Positions 27,291-35,995 of a stretch of DNA of 64,000 nucleotides are shown piece after piece. The stretch's first letter is position 1. Every line of letters starts with the position of its first letter. The translations under genes were made by a program, and so were the position numbers. The DNA lies in the NCBI RefSeq assembly GCF_014651035.1, contig NZ_BMWC01000001.1, forward strand, positions 186,001 through 250,000, in the 5' to 3' direction. The stretch comes from Streptomyces lomondensis (GTDB lineage: Bacteria; Actinomycetota; Actinomycetes; Streptomycetales; Streptomycetaceae). The notes beneath the pieces were generated by a model. That model had not been told where the DNA came from. It saw only the letters and a list, made by a program, of their open reading frames with translations, and did not search any database.

Positions 27291-28328
27291 ATGTACGGCA
27301 GCAGGGGGGTCGGGGCGTCCGCGGGGAGGCGGATGTCCGCAGTGGTGCTGGGGGCGGCACTGCTGATGGCGGGATGTTCCTCGAGCGACGGGGGAGAGGA
27401 ACCGGACCAGGGCGCCGAAGCGGGCGCCGGGATCACCCAACAGCCCAAGGAGACCGCCCCGTTCTGGGTCAACCCGGACGGCACCGCGGCCCGGCAGGTC
27501 GCGGCCCTGGAGAAGTCCGGCAAGAAGCGGGAAGCCGAGCAGATCCGCAAGATCGCCGAGCAGCCGGTCGCCGAGTGGATCGGCCCGGACAACCCCCAGG
27601 AGCAGACCCGGGGCTTCACCGAGGCCGCCGACAAGGCCGGCCGTACGGCACTGCTCGTCCTCTACAACATCCCGCACCGCGACTGCGGCCAGTACTCCCA
27701 GGGCGGCGCCGCCGACGGCAACGCCTACCGCGACTGGGTCGACGGCGTGGCCGCGGGCATCGGCGACCGGCCCGCCACGGTCATCCTCGAACCGGACGCC
27801 CTGCTCCACCTCGTCGACGGCTGCACCCCGGAGCAGTTCCACGAGGAGCGCTACGACCTCCTCAAGGGCGCCGTCGCGAAGCTGAAGTCCCTGAAGAACA
27901 CGAAGGTCTACCTCGACGCGGGCAACGCCGGCTGGCAGAACCCCGACCAGATCTTCGAGCCGCTGAACCGCGCGGGCATCGCCCAGGCCGACGGCTTCTC
28001 GGTCAACGTCTCCAACTTCTACTCCACCGAGGACTCCATCGCCTACGGCAAGCAGCTCTCGGCCAAGGTCGGCGACAAGCACTTCGTCATCGACACCAGC
28101 CGCAACGGCAAGGGCCCGTACACCGAGGGCAACCCGGACGAGCGCTGGTGCAACCCACCCGGCCGCGCCCTCGGCGAGACCCCGACGACGAAGACGGCCG
28201 ACCCGCTGGTCGACGCCTACCTGTGGGTCAAGCGGCCCGGCGAGTCGGACGGCGAGTGCAAGGGCGGACCCAAGGCGGGCCAGTGGTGGGCGGACTACGC
28301 GCTGAAGCTGGCGAAGGCCAGTTCCTAG
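27291..28328 (+). CDS. cslZ: GH6 glycoside hydrolase lipoprotein (probable CslZ)
   Basis: 345 residues from ATG 27291, with GGGGGAG upstream. Lipoprotein signal with lipobox LLMAGCSS (Cys about 29). GH6 motifs: VLYNIPHRDCGQYS, VILEPDALLHLVDGC (catalytic Asp), VYLDAGNAGW, FVIDTSRNGKGP and DAYLWVKRPGESDG. GH6 enzymes cleave beta-1,4-glucan. In S. coelicolor/lividans a GH6 protein, CslZ, accompanies CslA and GlxA and acts on the hyphal-tip glycan; proximity to glxA/cslA here supports that identity. The 3' end overlaps the convergent STAND gene by four bases. Confidence 0.82.
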   Translation: MYGSRGVGASAGRRMSAVVLGAALLMAGCSSSDGGEEPDQGAEAGAGITQQPKETAPFWVNPDGTAARQVAALEKSGKKREAEQIRKIAEQPVAEWIGPDNPQEQTRGFTEAADKAGRTALLVLYNIPHRDCGQYSQGGAADGNAYRDWVDGVAAGIGDRPATVILEPDALLHLVDGCTPEQFHEERYDLLKGAVAKLKSLKNTKVYLDAGNAGWQNPDQIFEPLNRAGIAQADGFSVNVSNFYSTEDSIAYGKQLSAKVGDKHFVIDTSRNGKGPYTEGNPDERWCNPPGRALGETPTTKTADPLVDAYLWVKRPGESDGECKGGPKAGQWWADYALKLAKASS

Positions 28329-31300
28329 CAGACGTCCTCGACCTGGTCCGGATCGACCGCCAGTTCCTTCTCCCTCTCGGTCAACTCGCGCTCCGCGAGG
28401 GCGCACAGCCGGTCCATCCACCGCTCGGGTTCGAGAGGGATCACGGAGGTGCGGGAGCCGTCGACGAGCGTGAGGGCCTTGCCGTCGGTGCTCGGTGAGA
28501 GGACCGAGCCATACCCGACGTAGTAGCGGTAGGTGTCCTGGCGGTTCTCGATGTCCCAGACGACTTGTTCACCGGCGGCCGTGGTGGTGTGGAGGAGGCG
28601 GTCGCTCAAGAAGCGGCCGAGGTAGTAGACGCCGTTGTAGGTGAGGGCCGGGAGGTCTCGCTTCTTCTCGACGTCCCACAACCGCACCCGACCGCCCGCG
28701 TATTGCACAGCGAGGACCTTGCCGTCGGGGGAGAGGGCGAACGACCGGACCGACCGGTCCCTGTCCTCCCTCTTGATCCACCTCTTGAACTCGCCGGTGG
28801 TGAAGTCCCAGGTGCCGATCTCGGCCACCGTCCGAACCATCGCCTGCGGTTTGCCGGGTATGGCGGTGGCGAAGGTGCCGGCCGCCTCGTTGGCGAGCTG
28901 GGCACGCTCCTGGACGGGCGGCCGGTAGACCTCGCCGTCCGGCTTGCCGGTGTCGAGATTCCAGCGGGAGACGTACGACAGCCCCGAGATCACGGCGTGA
29001 TCGTCGTCGGAGAAGCTCAGGTTGATCCAGGACGGGACGAGCCCCGTCTGGGGGTCCGCTCCGGCAGCCGTGATGCCGGGAGGGGCGGGCAGCTCAAGGA
29101 CGTGCTCCTCCCTGAGGGAGCCGTTGTCGATCCGCCAGGCGAGGACCGTCCGCTGGTCCTCGGCGATGGTCAGCATCCGTCGCCCGTCCGGGCTGAAGGC
29201 GGCGTACATACTGGCCAGCGGCCGGGACGACCGGGCGGTCGCGAGGAGCCGGTGGCCGGCCAGGTCCCACAGTTGCAGTCCGCTGCCGCTGGTGTCGACG
29301 ACCGCCATTCTGCCGCTCTGTCCGTCCGGTGTGCGGATGCGATGGACCAGGGAGCTGGAATCGAAGGACGTGGGCTGCTTGACGCGTACGGTGACGACGC
29401 TGCCGCCGACCGAGACGGCGGCGCGCAGGTCGTCCGGAGGTCCGGCGAGCGCGACCGCCGGAGCGAACGAGCGGCCGGTGATGTTCTGGTCCTCGGGAGC
29501 TGCGGCGGGCGTGTCGAAGGTGGCCGGCCAGCCCTTCTCCAGATCGATGACGAGGAAGCGCATCCGTCCCAGGTCGCTGCCGATGCGCCCGGTGGGGTTG
29601 ACCAGGTAGCGGCCCGTGGCGTCGAGCCGGGGCGTGTAGAGCGGGCACAGTCCCTGGAAGCTGCTGTTGCTCCAGTTCTGGAAGCGCCGGGGCGTGGAGC
29701 CCAGCCGCCACGCTTCGAGCGAGCCCTCCTCGGTGCAGGTGACCAGGACACGGCCGTTGCCGCTGACCGTCGCGGAGGCGGTGGCGCGCTCGTCCCAGGG
29801 GCGGCGCAGCGAACCCCGGTTCAGGTCCCAGGAGACCAGCCGTCCCCGTACGTCGTCCGCCTCCGCTCCGGAGGGCACGATCCGCGCCACGATCGTGTCG
29901 TCCGCGGCGAACCAGGCCTGTGCCGCGTCCCAGCCGGTCGGCGGGACGAGGGTACGGCCGGTGCGGCGGCCGTCGTCCGCGTTCCACACGAGCACGCCCT
30001 CGCGGGGGATCGCGGCGAGGATCCGCTTCCTGTCCCCGTCGAAACGCAGGTCGTTGGGGGCACGCGGGTTCTTCTCCACGGCCTCGCCCTTGCGCAGGGC
30101 GATGGTCCGGAACTTGTCCGAGTCGGAGGAGACCGGTACACCGAGGGTGATCAGGCCCCAGCCGCTCGCCCGGGCCGCCCTCCGCCCGTCGGCCGATACG
30201 GCGATCCGCTCGGTGTCCAGCCGTGTGGAGAAAAGGTAGGGTTCGGGAAACTTCTCCCCTCGCAGGTTCAGCCGCACGAAGGCGCCGTTGGCCAGCACGG
30301 CGTATGCGAACGAGCCGTCGTCCGTGAGCGCAACGTCCTCGACGTCGTTACGCCCCTCCATCACCACCCGCTCGACATCCTGATATCGCAGATACTGCGC
30401 CAGCAGCGCGGAACGGGCATCAGGCCGGGCCTCCGCCCGATACGCGCCGACGGTGTACAGCGAGGAGGCGGTCAGAGACGTGCTGTCGAGACTCGCGGCC
30501 TGCTGCGCCAACCGGTCCGAGGCCAGCCGCCGCTGCTCCGTCAGCAGGTTCAGGTACAGCACGGACACCACGGCCGCCGCCACCACGGCCAGCACGGTGA
30601 CGACGGCCCACAGAACCCGCAGATACCGCTTCCGGCGCTCGGATCTCGCGGCCTCGGCCCGCTTACGGTCCCGCAGCCGGACACTTTCCTCGATGAACTC
30701 CCGGTCCTCGCCGGTCAGTTCGCCAGGGCGGTCGGCCAGCCACCGCTCCGCCGCCGACAGCGCCGGATCCTCCAGCAGCAGTCCGTCCGGCCGCCCGGCC
30801 CGCCACCAGCGGGCCTGGTCGTAGCGGAGTTCGCCGCGCCAGGTGAGGAACGTGCGGTCGTTCCTCACCTGCTCGGCCAGGGGCTGCCAGTGTTCGATCA
30901 GGGCCTCGTGCGCCAGCTCGACCGTCTCGCCCCGCTCGGGATCCGCGCCGACGACAAGGACCCGGGCCTCGGCGAGCCGGCGGGCGATGGCCCACCGCTC
31001 CTCGCCCGCGTCGCGGCGGGCGAGCCGGGCGCGCAGGGCCGTGCCGCTGCCCGGCGGGACCTGGATCAGCGCGCGCAGCAGCCCGGTCGCGGCCTCCGGC
31101 GTCGCACCGCGCAGCGCCTGCCGCCACGCCGAGTCGGCCTGGCTGCTCAACACCCCGCCCAGGCCGCCCAGTTCGCGGTAGGTGTCGAGGCGGAGCCGGC
31201 CGCCGACCTGCCGGTCCCACAGGGTGGTCAGGACGAAGCCGAGCAGGGGCAGGGCGCCGGGGCGACCCGCCGCGTCCTCGATCAGCCGGTCGGCCAGGCC

Positions 31301-32524
31301 GCTGTCGTACTCCACGCCCGGGAAGGCCCGCAGCGGCAGCCTGACCACCTCGGTGAGCTGCTCACGGGTCATCAGGCCCAGCTGGTGCGCGGGCGCCCCG
31401 CCGACCAGGCGGCTCAGCTCCGGGTGGCGCAGGGCCGCGTCCTGGAAGTCGGTCCGCAGCGCCACCAGGACCGCCACTCCGGGGTGGCGGCCTGCGTCGA
31501 GGAGCGCGTCCACCAGGGCGCGCAACTCCTCCTCGGGGCGCAGCAGCAGCGCCTCCGCCTGGTCGACGGCCAGCACGAGCCCGCGAGCGGACCGGTGCTC
31601 CCGCAGGGCCTCCCCGACCGAGGCGGCGTCCGGCAGACGGCCCTCCGCGCGCAGGGTGACGACCTCCACGTCCCGCTCCTTCAGGCGGGGCAGCACTCCC
31701 GCCATGAGGAGGGAGGACTTGCCGGAGCCGGACGGGCCGGTCAGGGTCACGCAGCCCTCGGGTGTGCCGTGCGGGCACAGCAGGGCGGTGACGGCGTCGA
31801 CGTCCTCGTCCCGGCCGAAGAAGTGCGCGCTGTGCTCCTCCGTGTACGGGCGCAGCCCGGGGAAGGGGGAGGAGGGCGCGAGCAGCTGGGCCAGGCCGGG
31901 CAGTTCGTCGAGGATCGTGCGGGTCGGGATGCAGAAGCTCTGCCCCCGGTGCGCTGGTGAGATCGAGGCGACGATGCCGACGACGGCACCGAGGTCGTCG
32001 TCCCAGACGGCAGAGCCGCTGAAGCCGGGCTGGATCGGGTCCGTCTGGCCGTCGAGCGGGGACATCTGCAGGCGGCCCGTGCTGGTACGGGCGCGGAGCC
32101 GGGCGGTGTGCCAGCCGCCGCCCGTGTCGTCCCTGGGCAGTCCGAAAACGATGGCCGGGTGGTCCCAGACGTCCCGGGGCGCCACCATGACCACGGGCCG
32201 GGCTTCCGGCAGGGGGCGGGTCAGGGACAGGACGGCCACGTCCCCGGTGCCGTTCGCGCGCACGGGCACCCAGTCGCGTACGACGGCCTCGGTCTCGCCG
32301 CCCTCCGCCAGCACCAGCCGGACCCGCGCCGCCCCCTCGGGCGGCTCCTGCTGCCGCTCCGGCAGGCCCAGCGCGTCCAGCACGACATGGGCGCAGGTCA
32401 GCACCAGGGTGGGCGCGATGACCACCCCCAGGCCGCCGATGTGCCCGTCCGCGCCCGTGACCTGGACGGTCGCGGCGGCCAGGACCTCCTCCGCCACCGG
32501 ACCCGACGTGGTCGACTCGGTCAT
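28325..32524 (-). CDS. Trypsin-like protease / nSTAND NTPase / TM / beta-propeller fusion
   Basis: 1,399 residues from ATG 32524 (GGGAG upstream). Residues 10-215 form a trypsin-like protease with triad His46 (LTCAHVVL), Asp95 (GTGDVAVLS) and Ser169 (PGFSGSAV). Residues 219-560 form an nSTAND1-type NTPase: entry SPFPGLRPYTEEHSAHFFGR, Walker A GPSGSGKS (263-270), Walker B LVLAVDQAE. A TM helix lies at about 634-661, and the last 700 residues are WD40/propeller-like repeats with S-DG-R blades (FALSPDGKVLAVQYAGGRVR). STAND proteins act as ligand-gated switches, many in defence or cell death; here the effector would be the protease. It lies between cslZ and glxA and may be an insertion there. Confidence 0.85.
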   Translation of the reverse strand: MTESTTSGPVAEEVLAAATVQVTGADGHIGGLGVVIAPTLVLTCAHVVLDALGLPERQQEPPEGAARVRLVLAEGGETEAVVRDWVPVRANGTGDVAVLSLTRPLPEARPVVMVAPRDVWDHPAIVFGLPRDDTGGGWHTARLRARTSTGRLQMSPLDGQTDPIQPGFSGSAVWDDDLGAVVGIVASISPAHRGQSFCIPTRTILDELPGLAQLLAPSSPFPGLRPYTEEHSAHFFGRDEDVDAVTALLCPHGTPEGCVTLTGPSGSGKSSLLMAGVLPRLKERDVEVVTLRAEGRLPDAASVGEALREHRSARGLVLAVDQAEALLLRPEEELRALVDALLDAGRHPGVAVLVALRTDFQDAALRHPELSRLVGGAPAHQLGLMTREQLTEVVRLPLRAFPGVEYDSGLADRLIEDAAGRPGALPLLGFVLTTLWDRQVGGRLRLDTYRELGGLGGVLSSQADSAWRQALRGATPEAATGLLRALIQVPPGSGTALRARLARRDAGEERWAIARRLAEARVLVVGADPERGETVELAHEALIEHWQPLAEQVRNDRTFLTWRGELRYDQARWWRAGRPDGLLLEDPALSAAERWLADRPGELTGEDREFIEESVRLRDRKRAEAARSERRKRYLRVLWAVVTVLAVVAAAVVSVLYLNLLTEQRRLASDRLAQQAASLDSTSLTASSLYTVGAYRAEARPDARSALLAQYLRYQDVERVVMEGRNDVEDVALTDDGSFAYAVLANGAFVRLNLRGEKFPEPYLFSTRLDTERIAVSADGRRAARASGWGLITLGVPVSSDSDKFRTIALRKGEAVEKNPRAPNDLRFDGDRKRILAAIPREGVLVWNADDGRRTGRTLVPPTGWDAAQAWFAADDTIVARIVPSGAEADDVRGRLVSWDLNRGSLRRPWDERATASATVSGNGRVLVTCTEEGSLEAWRLGSTPRRFQNWSNSSFQGLCPLYTPRLDATGRYLVNPTGRIGSDLGRMRFLVIDLEKGWPATFDTPAAAPEDQNITGRSFAPAVALAGPPDDLRAAVSVGGSVVTVRVKQPTSFDSSSLVHRIRTPDGQSGRMAVVDTSGSGLQLWDLAGHRLLATARSSRPLASMYAAFSPDGRRMLTIAEDQRTVLAWRIDNGSLREEHVLELPAPPGITAAGADPQTGLVPSWINLSFSDDDHAVISGLSYVSRWNLDTGKPDGEVYRPPVQERAQLANEAAGTFATAIPGKPQAMVRTVAEIGTWDFTTGEFKRWIKREDRDRSVRSFALSPDGKVLAVQYAGGRVRLWDVEKKRDLPALTYNGVYYLGRFLSDRLLHTTTAAGEQVVWDIENRQDTYRYYVGYGSVLSPSTDGKALTLVDGSRTSVIPLEPERWMDRLCALAERELTEREKELAVDPDQVEDVC

Positions 32525-32632
32525 CTCCCGTTTCCCCCGCCACCGTTGACCACACACGTTGCCGATCTCGTACCGAGAGCACACCAGATGCCGTGTGCAG
32601 GTCAAGCCGGTTTCTCGTCACCCGGGCATGCG

Positions 32633-32664
32633 AAAAGGGCGCCCTCCGCACCGGAGAGCGCCCC
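32633..32664 (-). terminator. Rho-independent terminator of glxA
   Basis: On the minus strand GGGGCGCTCTCCG, a short loop, then CGGAGGGCGCCC followed by TTTT. It lies 14 bases beyond the glxA stop codon. Confidence 0.8.
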
Positions 32665-32677
32665 AAACGGCCGGTTG

Positions 32678-34618
32678 CTACGGCACCTTGACCCACTGCG
32701 CCTTGCTCGGCGTGCCCCGGTCGTCCGTCACGAACACCATGTACCAGCCCGCCTGGACCAGGTTCCGGTTCTTGGGCATGGTCACCGTCAGCTTGTCGCC
32801 GGACGCCTTGAAGTCCAGCGCGATGGACCGCTGGTCGACGTCCGTGACGTGCGTGGCGGCGCTCGGGCGGATCAGCCGGACCTTCTGGATCTTCGCCGCG
32901 TCCGACGAGGTGAAGGTCCCCGTCCCGCCGCGCTCGATGGTCTGCGGCCCACCGGACAGCGAGGGCTGGTCCCCGTCGCCGTAGAGGTACGGCGGCGTGT
33001 AGATCTCGATGCGCTGCTCGAACTTGCCCGGCTTGGTGTTGGCCTTGTCGCCGTACAGCGAGTCCGAGCCGAAGAACATCACGCGGCCGTCGGGCAGCAG
33101 GATCGACCCGGAGTGGTAGTTGCGGCCCACCAGTGGGTCGGCGACCCGCCGGAGCTCGTTCTTCTCCGTGTCGTAGAGGCGCGCTTCGAAGATGTTGGAG
33201 TCGCTGCGGCCCCGGTAGTCCTCCGAGCCGCCGGAGATCAGCACGCTGTCGTCGGGCAGGATCGAGGCGTTCGGGTAGCGCGTGCCCTTGTCCAGGGACG
33301 GGCCGTCCACGAAGCGCGGGTCCGGTTTCTTCAGGTCGACGATCCGGGTCTTCTCGCTGGACTCCTTGGACTCGCCGACGCCACCGCCGCCGATCACCAT
33401 GTACTTCTCGTCCTGCGCCGGCGGCAGCAGCACCGTGCCGGACGTCTCCATCAGCGTGGGGTCGCTCAGGCCGGGGACCTTGGTGAACTTGTTGGAGTCC
33501 ACGTCCCAGACGCCCGGGTCACGGCCCACGTCGTCCGGCCCGTAGCCCGCGTTGGAGCCCGAGTAGAAGATCTTGCCGTTCTGCATGAGGAACAGCGCCG
33601 GGTAGGTCGGGAACTGCCGGACCTTGTCGGTGTAGGTCCACTTCTTGGTCTTCGGGTCGAAGACCTCGTTCTTGCCCGGGACGAGCTGGCCGATGTCGTC
33701 GAGGCCGGAGACGCTGAGGATCTTCCCGTCGCTCAGGGTGGTGAGCGTCGGGTACCAGCGGGCCTCCTTCATCGGGTCGACCTTGATGTACTTCTCGGCC
33801 ACGGGATCGAACTCGAAGGCGTCCCGGATCCCCTGGAAGTCCTTCTTGTCGAGGGCAAGCTTCTGCGCGATGCCGTAGGTGTTGCGGGCGTCGGCGCCCT
33901 CCAGGCCGTGCACGCGGTAGTTGTCCTGCGTGCCCGTCTCGTACTTCTGGCCCCGCTTCTGCGCCTCGACGTAGATACGGCCGAGCCCGGGGTCGTTGCG
34001 CAGGAACTTGCCGGTCGCCTTGTCGAAGACCTTCTTGGCGCGCGGCACGAGCACCGGGTCCTTCGAGACGAAGGTCTTGCCGTTCTCCTTGCCGGTGAAC
34101 TTGGTGCCCGCGGGCAGCGTGATCGGCTTGTCCGGGTTCTCGTTGTGGACGATCATCAGGCCGCCGGCCTTGGTGACGTCACCCTTGAGCTTCTCGTACC
34201 GCTTGGTGCCGCCCGCGATCAGCAGGTTGCCGTTGGCGAGCTGCGTGTGGCCGGTGCAGAACAGGTCGCTGGGCGTGGGGACCTTCTTGATGGTGCCCTT
34301 GACCGGGTCCCAGATCCGGGTGTCGAACCTCTTCGCGTCGAAGTTGTCCTGGTTGTTGCCCGACCCCGCGACGAGCAGCACCTTGCCGGTGCGCAGCAGC
34401 GCCGCGTGGATCGTGTTCTGCCGGTACTCCTCGGGAAACTCGATGATCTCCCACTTGCCGTTGGCGGCCTTGTACTCCGGCTGGTTGATCTTGTACTGGT
34501 GGTATTTCTCGGTGCTGAAGCGGTAGAGCCACGGCCCGTTCATCCCGGCCAGCGCGAGTACCACCGCCGTGCCGATCGCGAGTCGACGGGCCCGGCGGCG
34601 GCCTGCACGGTCGTTCAT
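32678..34618 (-). CDS. glxA: GlxA radical copper oxidase (galactose-oxidase-like)
   Basis: 646 residues. An N-terminal membrane anchor/signal (about 12-31) is followed by a kelch propeller and a C-terminal galactose-oxidase-like domain. The cofactor cysteine is Cys121 (SDLFCTGHTQ), matching the Cys121 reported for S. lividans GlxA; Trp288-Tyr289 (EARWYPTL) supply the stacking Trp and cross-linked Tyr; RNYHSGSILLPDGRV carries further copper ligands. GlxA oxidises the glycan made by CslA at hyphal tips. Normally coupled directly to cslA, it is separated from it here by a TnpB element; GGAGG eight bases before the ATG (rev. cggaggcaactgATG) remains intact. Confidence 0.93.
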   Translation of the reverse strand: MNDRAGRRRARRLAIGTAVVLALAGMNGPWLYRFSTEKYHQYKINQPEYKAANGKWEIIEFPEEYRQNTIHAALLRTGKVLLVAGSGNNQDNFDAKRFDTRIWDPVKGTIKKVPTPSDLFCTGHTQLANGNLLIAGGTKRYEKLKGDVTKAGGLMIVHNENPDKPITLPAGTKFTGKENGKTFVSKDPVLVPRAKKVFDKATGKFLRNDPGLGRIYVEAQKRGQKYETGTQDNYRVHGLEGADARNTYGIAQKLALDKKDFQGIRDAFEFDPVAEKYIKVDPMKEARWYPTLTTLSDGKILSVSGLDDIGQLVPGKNEVFDPKTKKWTYTDKVRQFPTYPALFLMQNGKIFYSGSNAGYGPDDVGRDPGVWDVDSNKFTKVPGLSDPTLMETSGTVLLPPAQDEKYMVIGGGGVGESKESSEKTRIVDLKKPDPRFVDGPSLDKGTRYPNASILPDDSVLISGGSEDYRGRSDSNIFEARLYDTEKNELRRVADPLVGRNYHSGSILLPDGRVMFFGSDSLYGDKANTKPGKFEQRIEIYTPPYLYGDGDQPSLSGGPQTIERGGTGTFTSSDAAKIQKVRLIRPSAATHVTDVDQRSIALDFKASGDKLTVTMPKNRNLVQAGWYMVFVTDDRGTPSKAQWVKVP

Positions 34619-34636
34619 CAGTTGCCTCCGAGGAGA

Positions 34637-34656
34637 CCCCCGCCTTCAGGCGGGGG
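34637..34656. repeat. Left-end hairpin of the TnpB element
   Basis: Perfect 8-bp stem CCCCCGCC/GGCGGGGG with a TTCA loop, same loop and near-identical stem as the right end. Two further inverted repeats lie between it and tnpB: 34694-34714 (GATTCGCC/GGCGAATC) and 34731-34744 (CAGGT/ACCTG). Confidence 0.85.
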
Positions 34657-34759
34657 AGGAATCGGACTCCTGCGGAGCAGGGCAGGGTGCTGTGATTCGC
34701 CGCCAGGGCGAATCGCAGTGCTCTGACTCGCAGGTTTTTACCTGTGAGAACGCTAGTTT

Positions 34760-35962
34760 GTGAGCGTGTCCACGACGTGCGTGAAGCGGGCGTTCAAGTA
34801 CCGCTTCTATCCGACCGATGTGCAGGCAGCCGAGCTGTCGCGCACGTTCGGCTGCGTGCGGAAGGTCTACAACATGGCGCTCGCGGCCCGCACCGAAGCG
34901 TGGGCGCGTCAGGAACGGGTGAACTACAACCAGACCTCGGCCCTGCTGACGGCGTGGAAGAAGACCGAGGAACTGGCCTACCTCAACGATGTGTCGTCGG
35001 TGCCGTTGCAGCAGTGCCTGCGGCACCTGCAGACGGCGTTCACGAACTTCTTCGGCAAGCGGGCGAAGTACCCGCGCTTCAAGTCGCGGAAGAAGTCGCG
35101 CAGGTCCGCCGAGTACACCACGTCCGGTTTCCGCTTCCGCGAGGGGAAGCTGACCCTGGCGAAGATGACGGAACCGCTGGACATCGTGTGGTCGCGTCCG
35201 CTCCCCCAGGGGGCGACGCCGTCCACGGTGACCGTCTCCCAGGACGCGGCCGGACGCTGGTTCGTCTCCCTCCTGGTGGAGGACCCCGGTGTCAAGCCGC
35301 TCCCGGCCGCCGATACGGCCATCGGCGTGGATGTCGGCCTGGACCACCTGCTGACCCTCTCCACCGGTGAGAAGATCACAAACCCCCGGCACGAGCGCCG
35401 CGACCGCGCCCGCCTGGCCAAAGCCCAGCGGGAACTGTCCCGCAAGACCAAGGGGTCCAACAACCGGGCCAAGGCCCGCAGGAAGGTCGCGAAGATCCAC
35501 GCGAGGATCGCCGGCCGGCGCCGTGACCACCTGCACAAACTGACCACCCGGCTCGTGCGTGAAAACCAAACGCTCGTGATCGAGGACCTGACCGTGCGCA
35601 CCATGGTCAGGAACCGGAGCCTGGCCCGCGCCATCTCGGATGCCGCCTGGGCCGAGTTCCGAAGCCTTCTGGAGTACAAGGCCGCCTGGTACGGGCGGGA
35701 AGTGATCGCGGTAGACCGCTTCTTCCCCTCGTCCAGGCTGTGCTCCCACTGCGGTGTCTTGCAGGACAAGATGCCGCTGCACGTCCGTACCTGGACGTGC
35801 GGCAGCTGTGGTACGACCCACGACCGGGACGTGAACGCGGCGAAGAACCTTCTGGCCGCCGGGCTGGCGGTGACAGTCTGTGGAGCCGGTGTAAGACCTC
35901 AACGGAGCACTCCGGGCGGGCAGTCGGCGACGAAGCAGAAACCCTCACAGCGCAAGCCGTGA
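34760..35962 (+). CDS. tnpB: TnpB RNA-guided nuclease (IS605 OrfB)
   Basis: 400 residues from GTG 34760. The N-terminal recognition domain starts KRAFKYRFYPTD and contains YPRFKSRKKSRRS. The RuvC triad is intact: Asp191 (GVDVGLDHLL), Glu275 (LVIEDLTVR) and Asp in HDRDVNAAKN (355/357). The zinc ribbon is CSHCG...CGSCG. Full length and without frameshift, so probably active. TnpB uses an RNA made from the element's right end, with flanking DNA as guide, to cut sites next to a short TAM and so favour retention of the element. Confidence 0.93.
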   Translation: MSVSTTCVKRAFKYRFYPTDVQAAELSRTFGCVRKVYNMALAARTEAWARQERVNYNQTSALLTAWKKTEELAYLNDVSSVPLQQCLRHLQTAFTNFFGKRAKYPRFKSRKKSRRSAEYTTSGFRFREGKLTLAKMTEPLDIVWSRPLPQGATPSTVTVSQDAAGRWFVSLLVEDPGVKPLPAADTAIGVDVGLDHLLTLSTGEKITNPRHERRDRARLAKAQRELSRKTKGSNNRAKARRKVAKIHARIAGRRRDHLHKLTTRLVRENQTLVIEDLTVRTMVRNRSLARAISDAAWAEFRSLLEYKAAWYGREVIAVDRFFPSSRLCSHCGVLQDKMPLHVRTWTCGSCGTTHDRDVNAAKNLLAAGLAVTVCGAGVRPQRSTPGGQSATKQKPSQRKP

Positions 35963-35995
35963 GAATCCCCCTCCTTCAGGAGGGGGAGAAGTCAA
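35800..35995 (+). ncRNA. Predicted TnpB guide RNA (omega/reRNA) scaffold
   Basis: By analogy with known elements, the scaffold overlaps the tnpB 3' end and includes the right-end hairpin (35967-35986); the guide would be the first 16-20 bases beyond the right end, from 35996 into cslA. The 5' boundary given is approximate and no transcript evidence exists. Confidence 0.4.
35967..35986. repeat. Right-end hairpin of the TnpB element
   Basis: Perfect stem CCCCCTCC/GGAGGGGG with TTCA loop. It ends five bases before the TCAA that overlaps the cslA stop codon. Confidence 0.85.

Larger units (their letters stand above)
34637..35995 (+). mobile_element. TnpB-only IS200/IS605-type element
   Basis: Bounded by matching subterminal hairpins: CCCCCGCCTTCAGGCGGGGG (34637-34656, left) and CCCCCTCCTTCAGGAGGGGG (35967-35986, right), with TCAA at 35992-35995 as a plausible right cleavage end. 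It encodes only TnpB; no TnpA transposase is present, so it would need one in trans. It lies between cslA and glxA. The exact left boundary is uncertain by several bases. Confidence 0.75.

Noticed and set aside
28565..31960. 1,131-residue open frame on the plus strand
   Set aside because: Antisense shadow of the trypsin-STAND gene, whose motifs are clear on the other strand.
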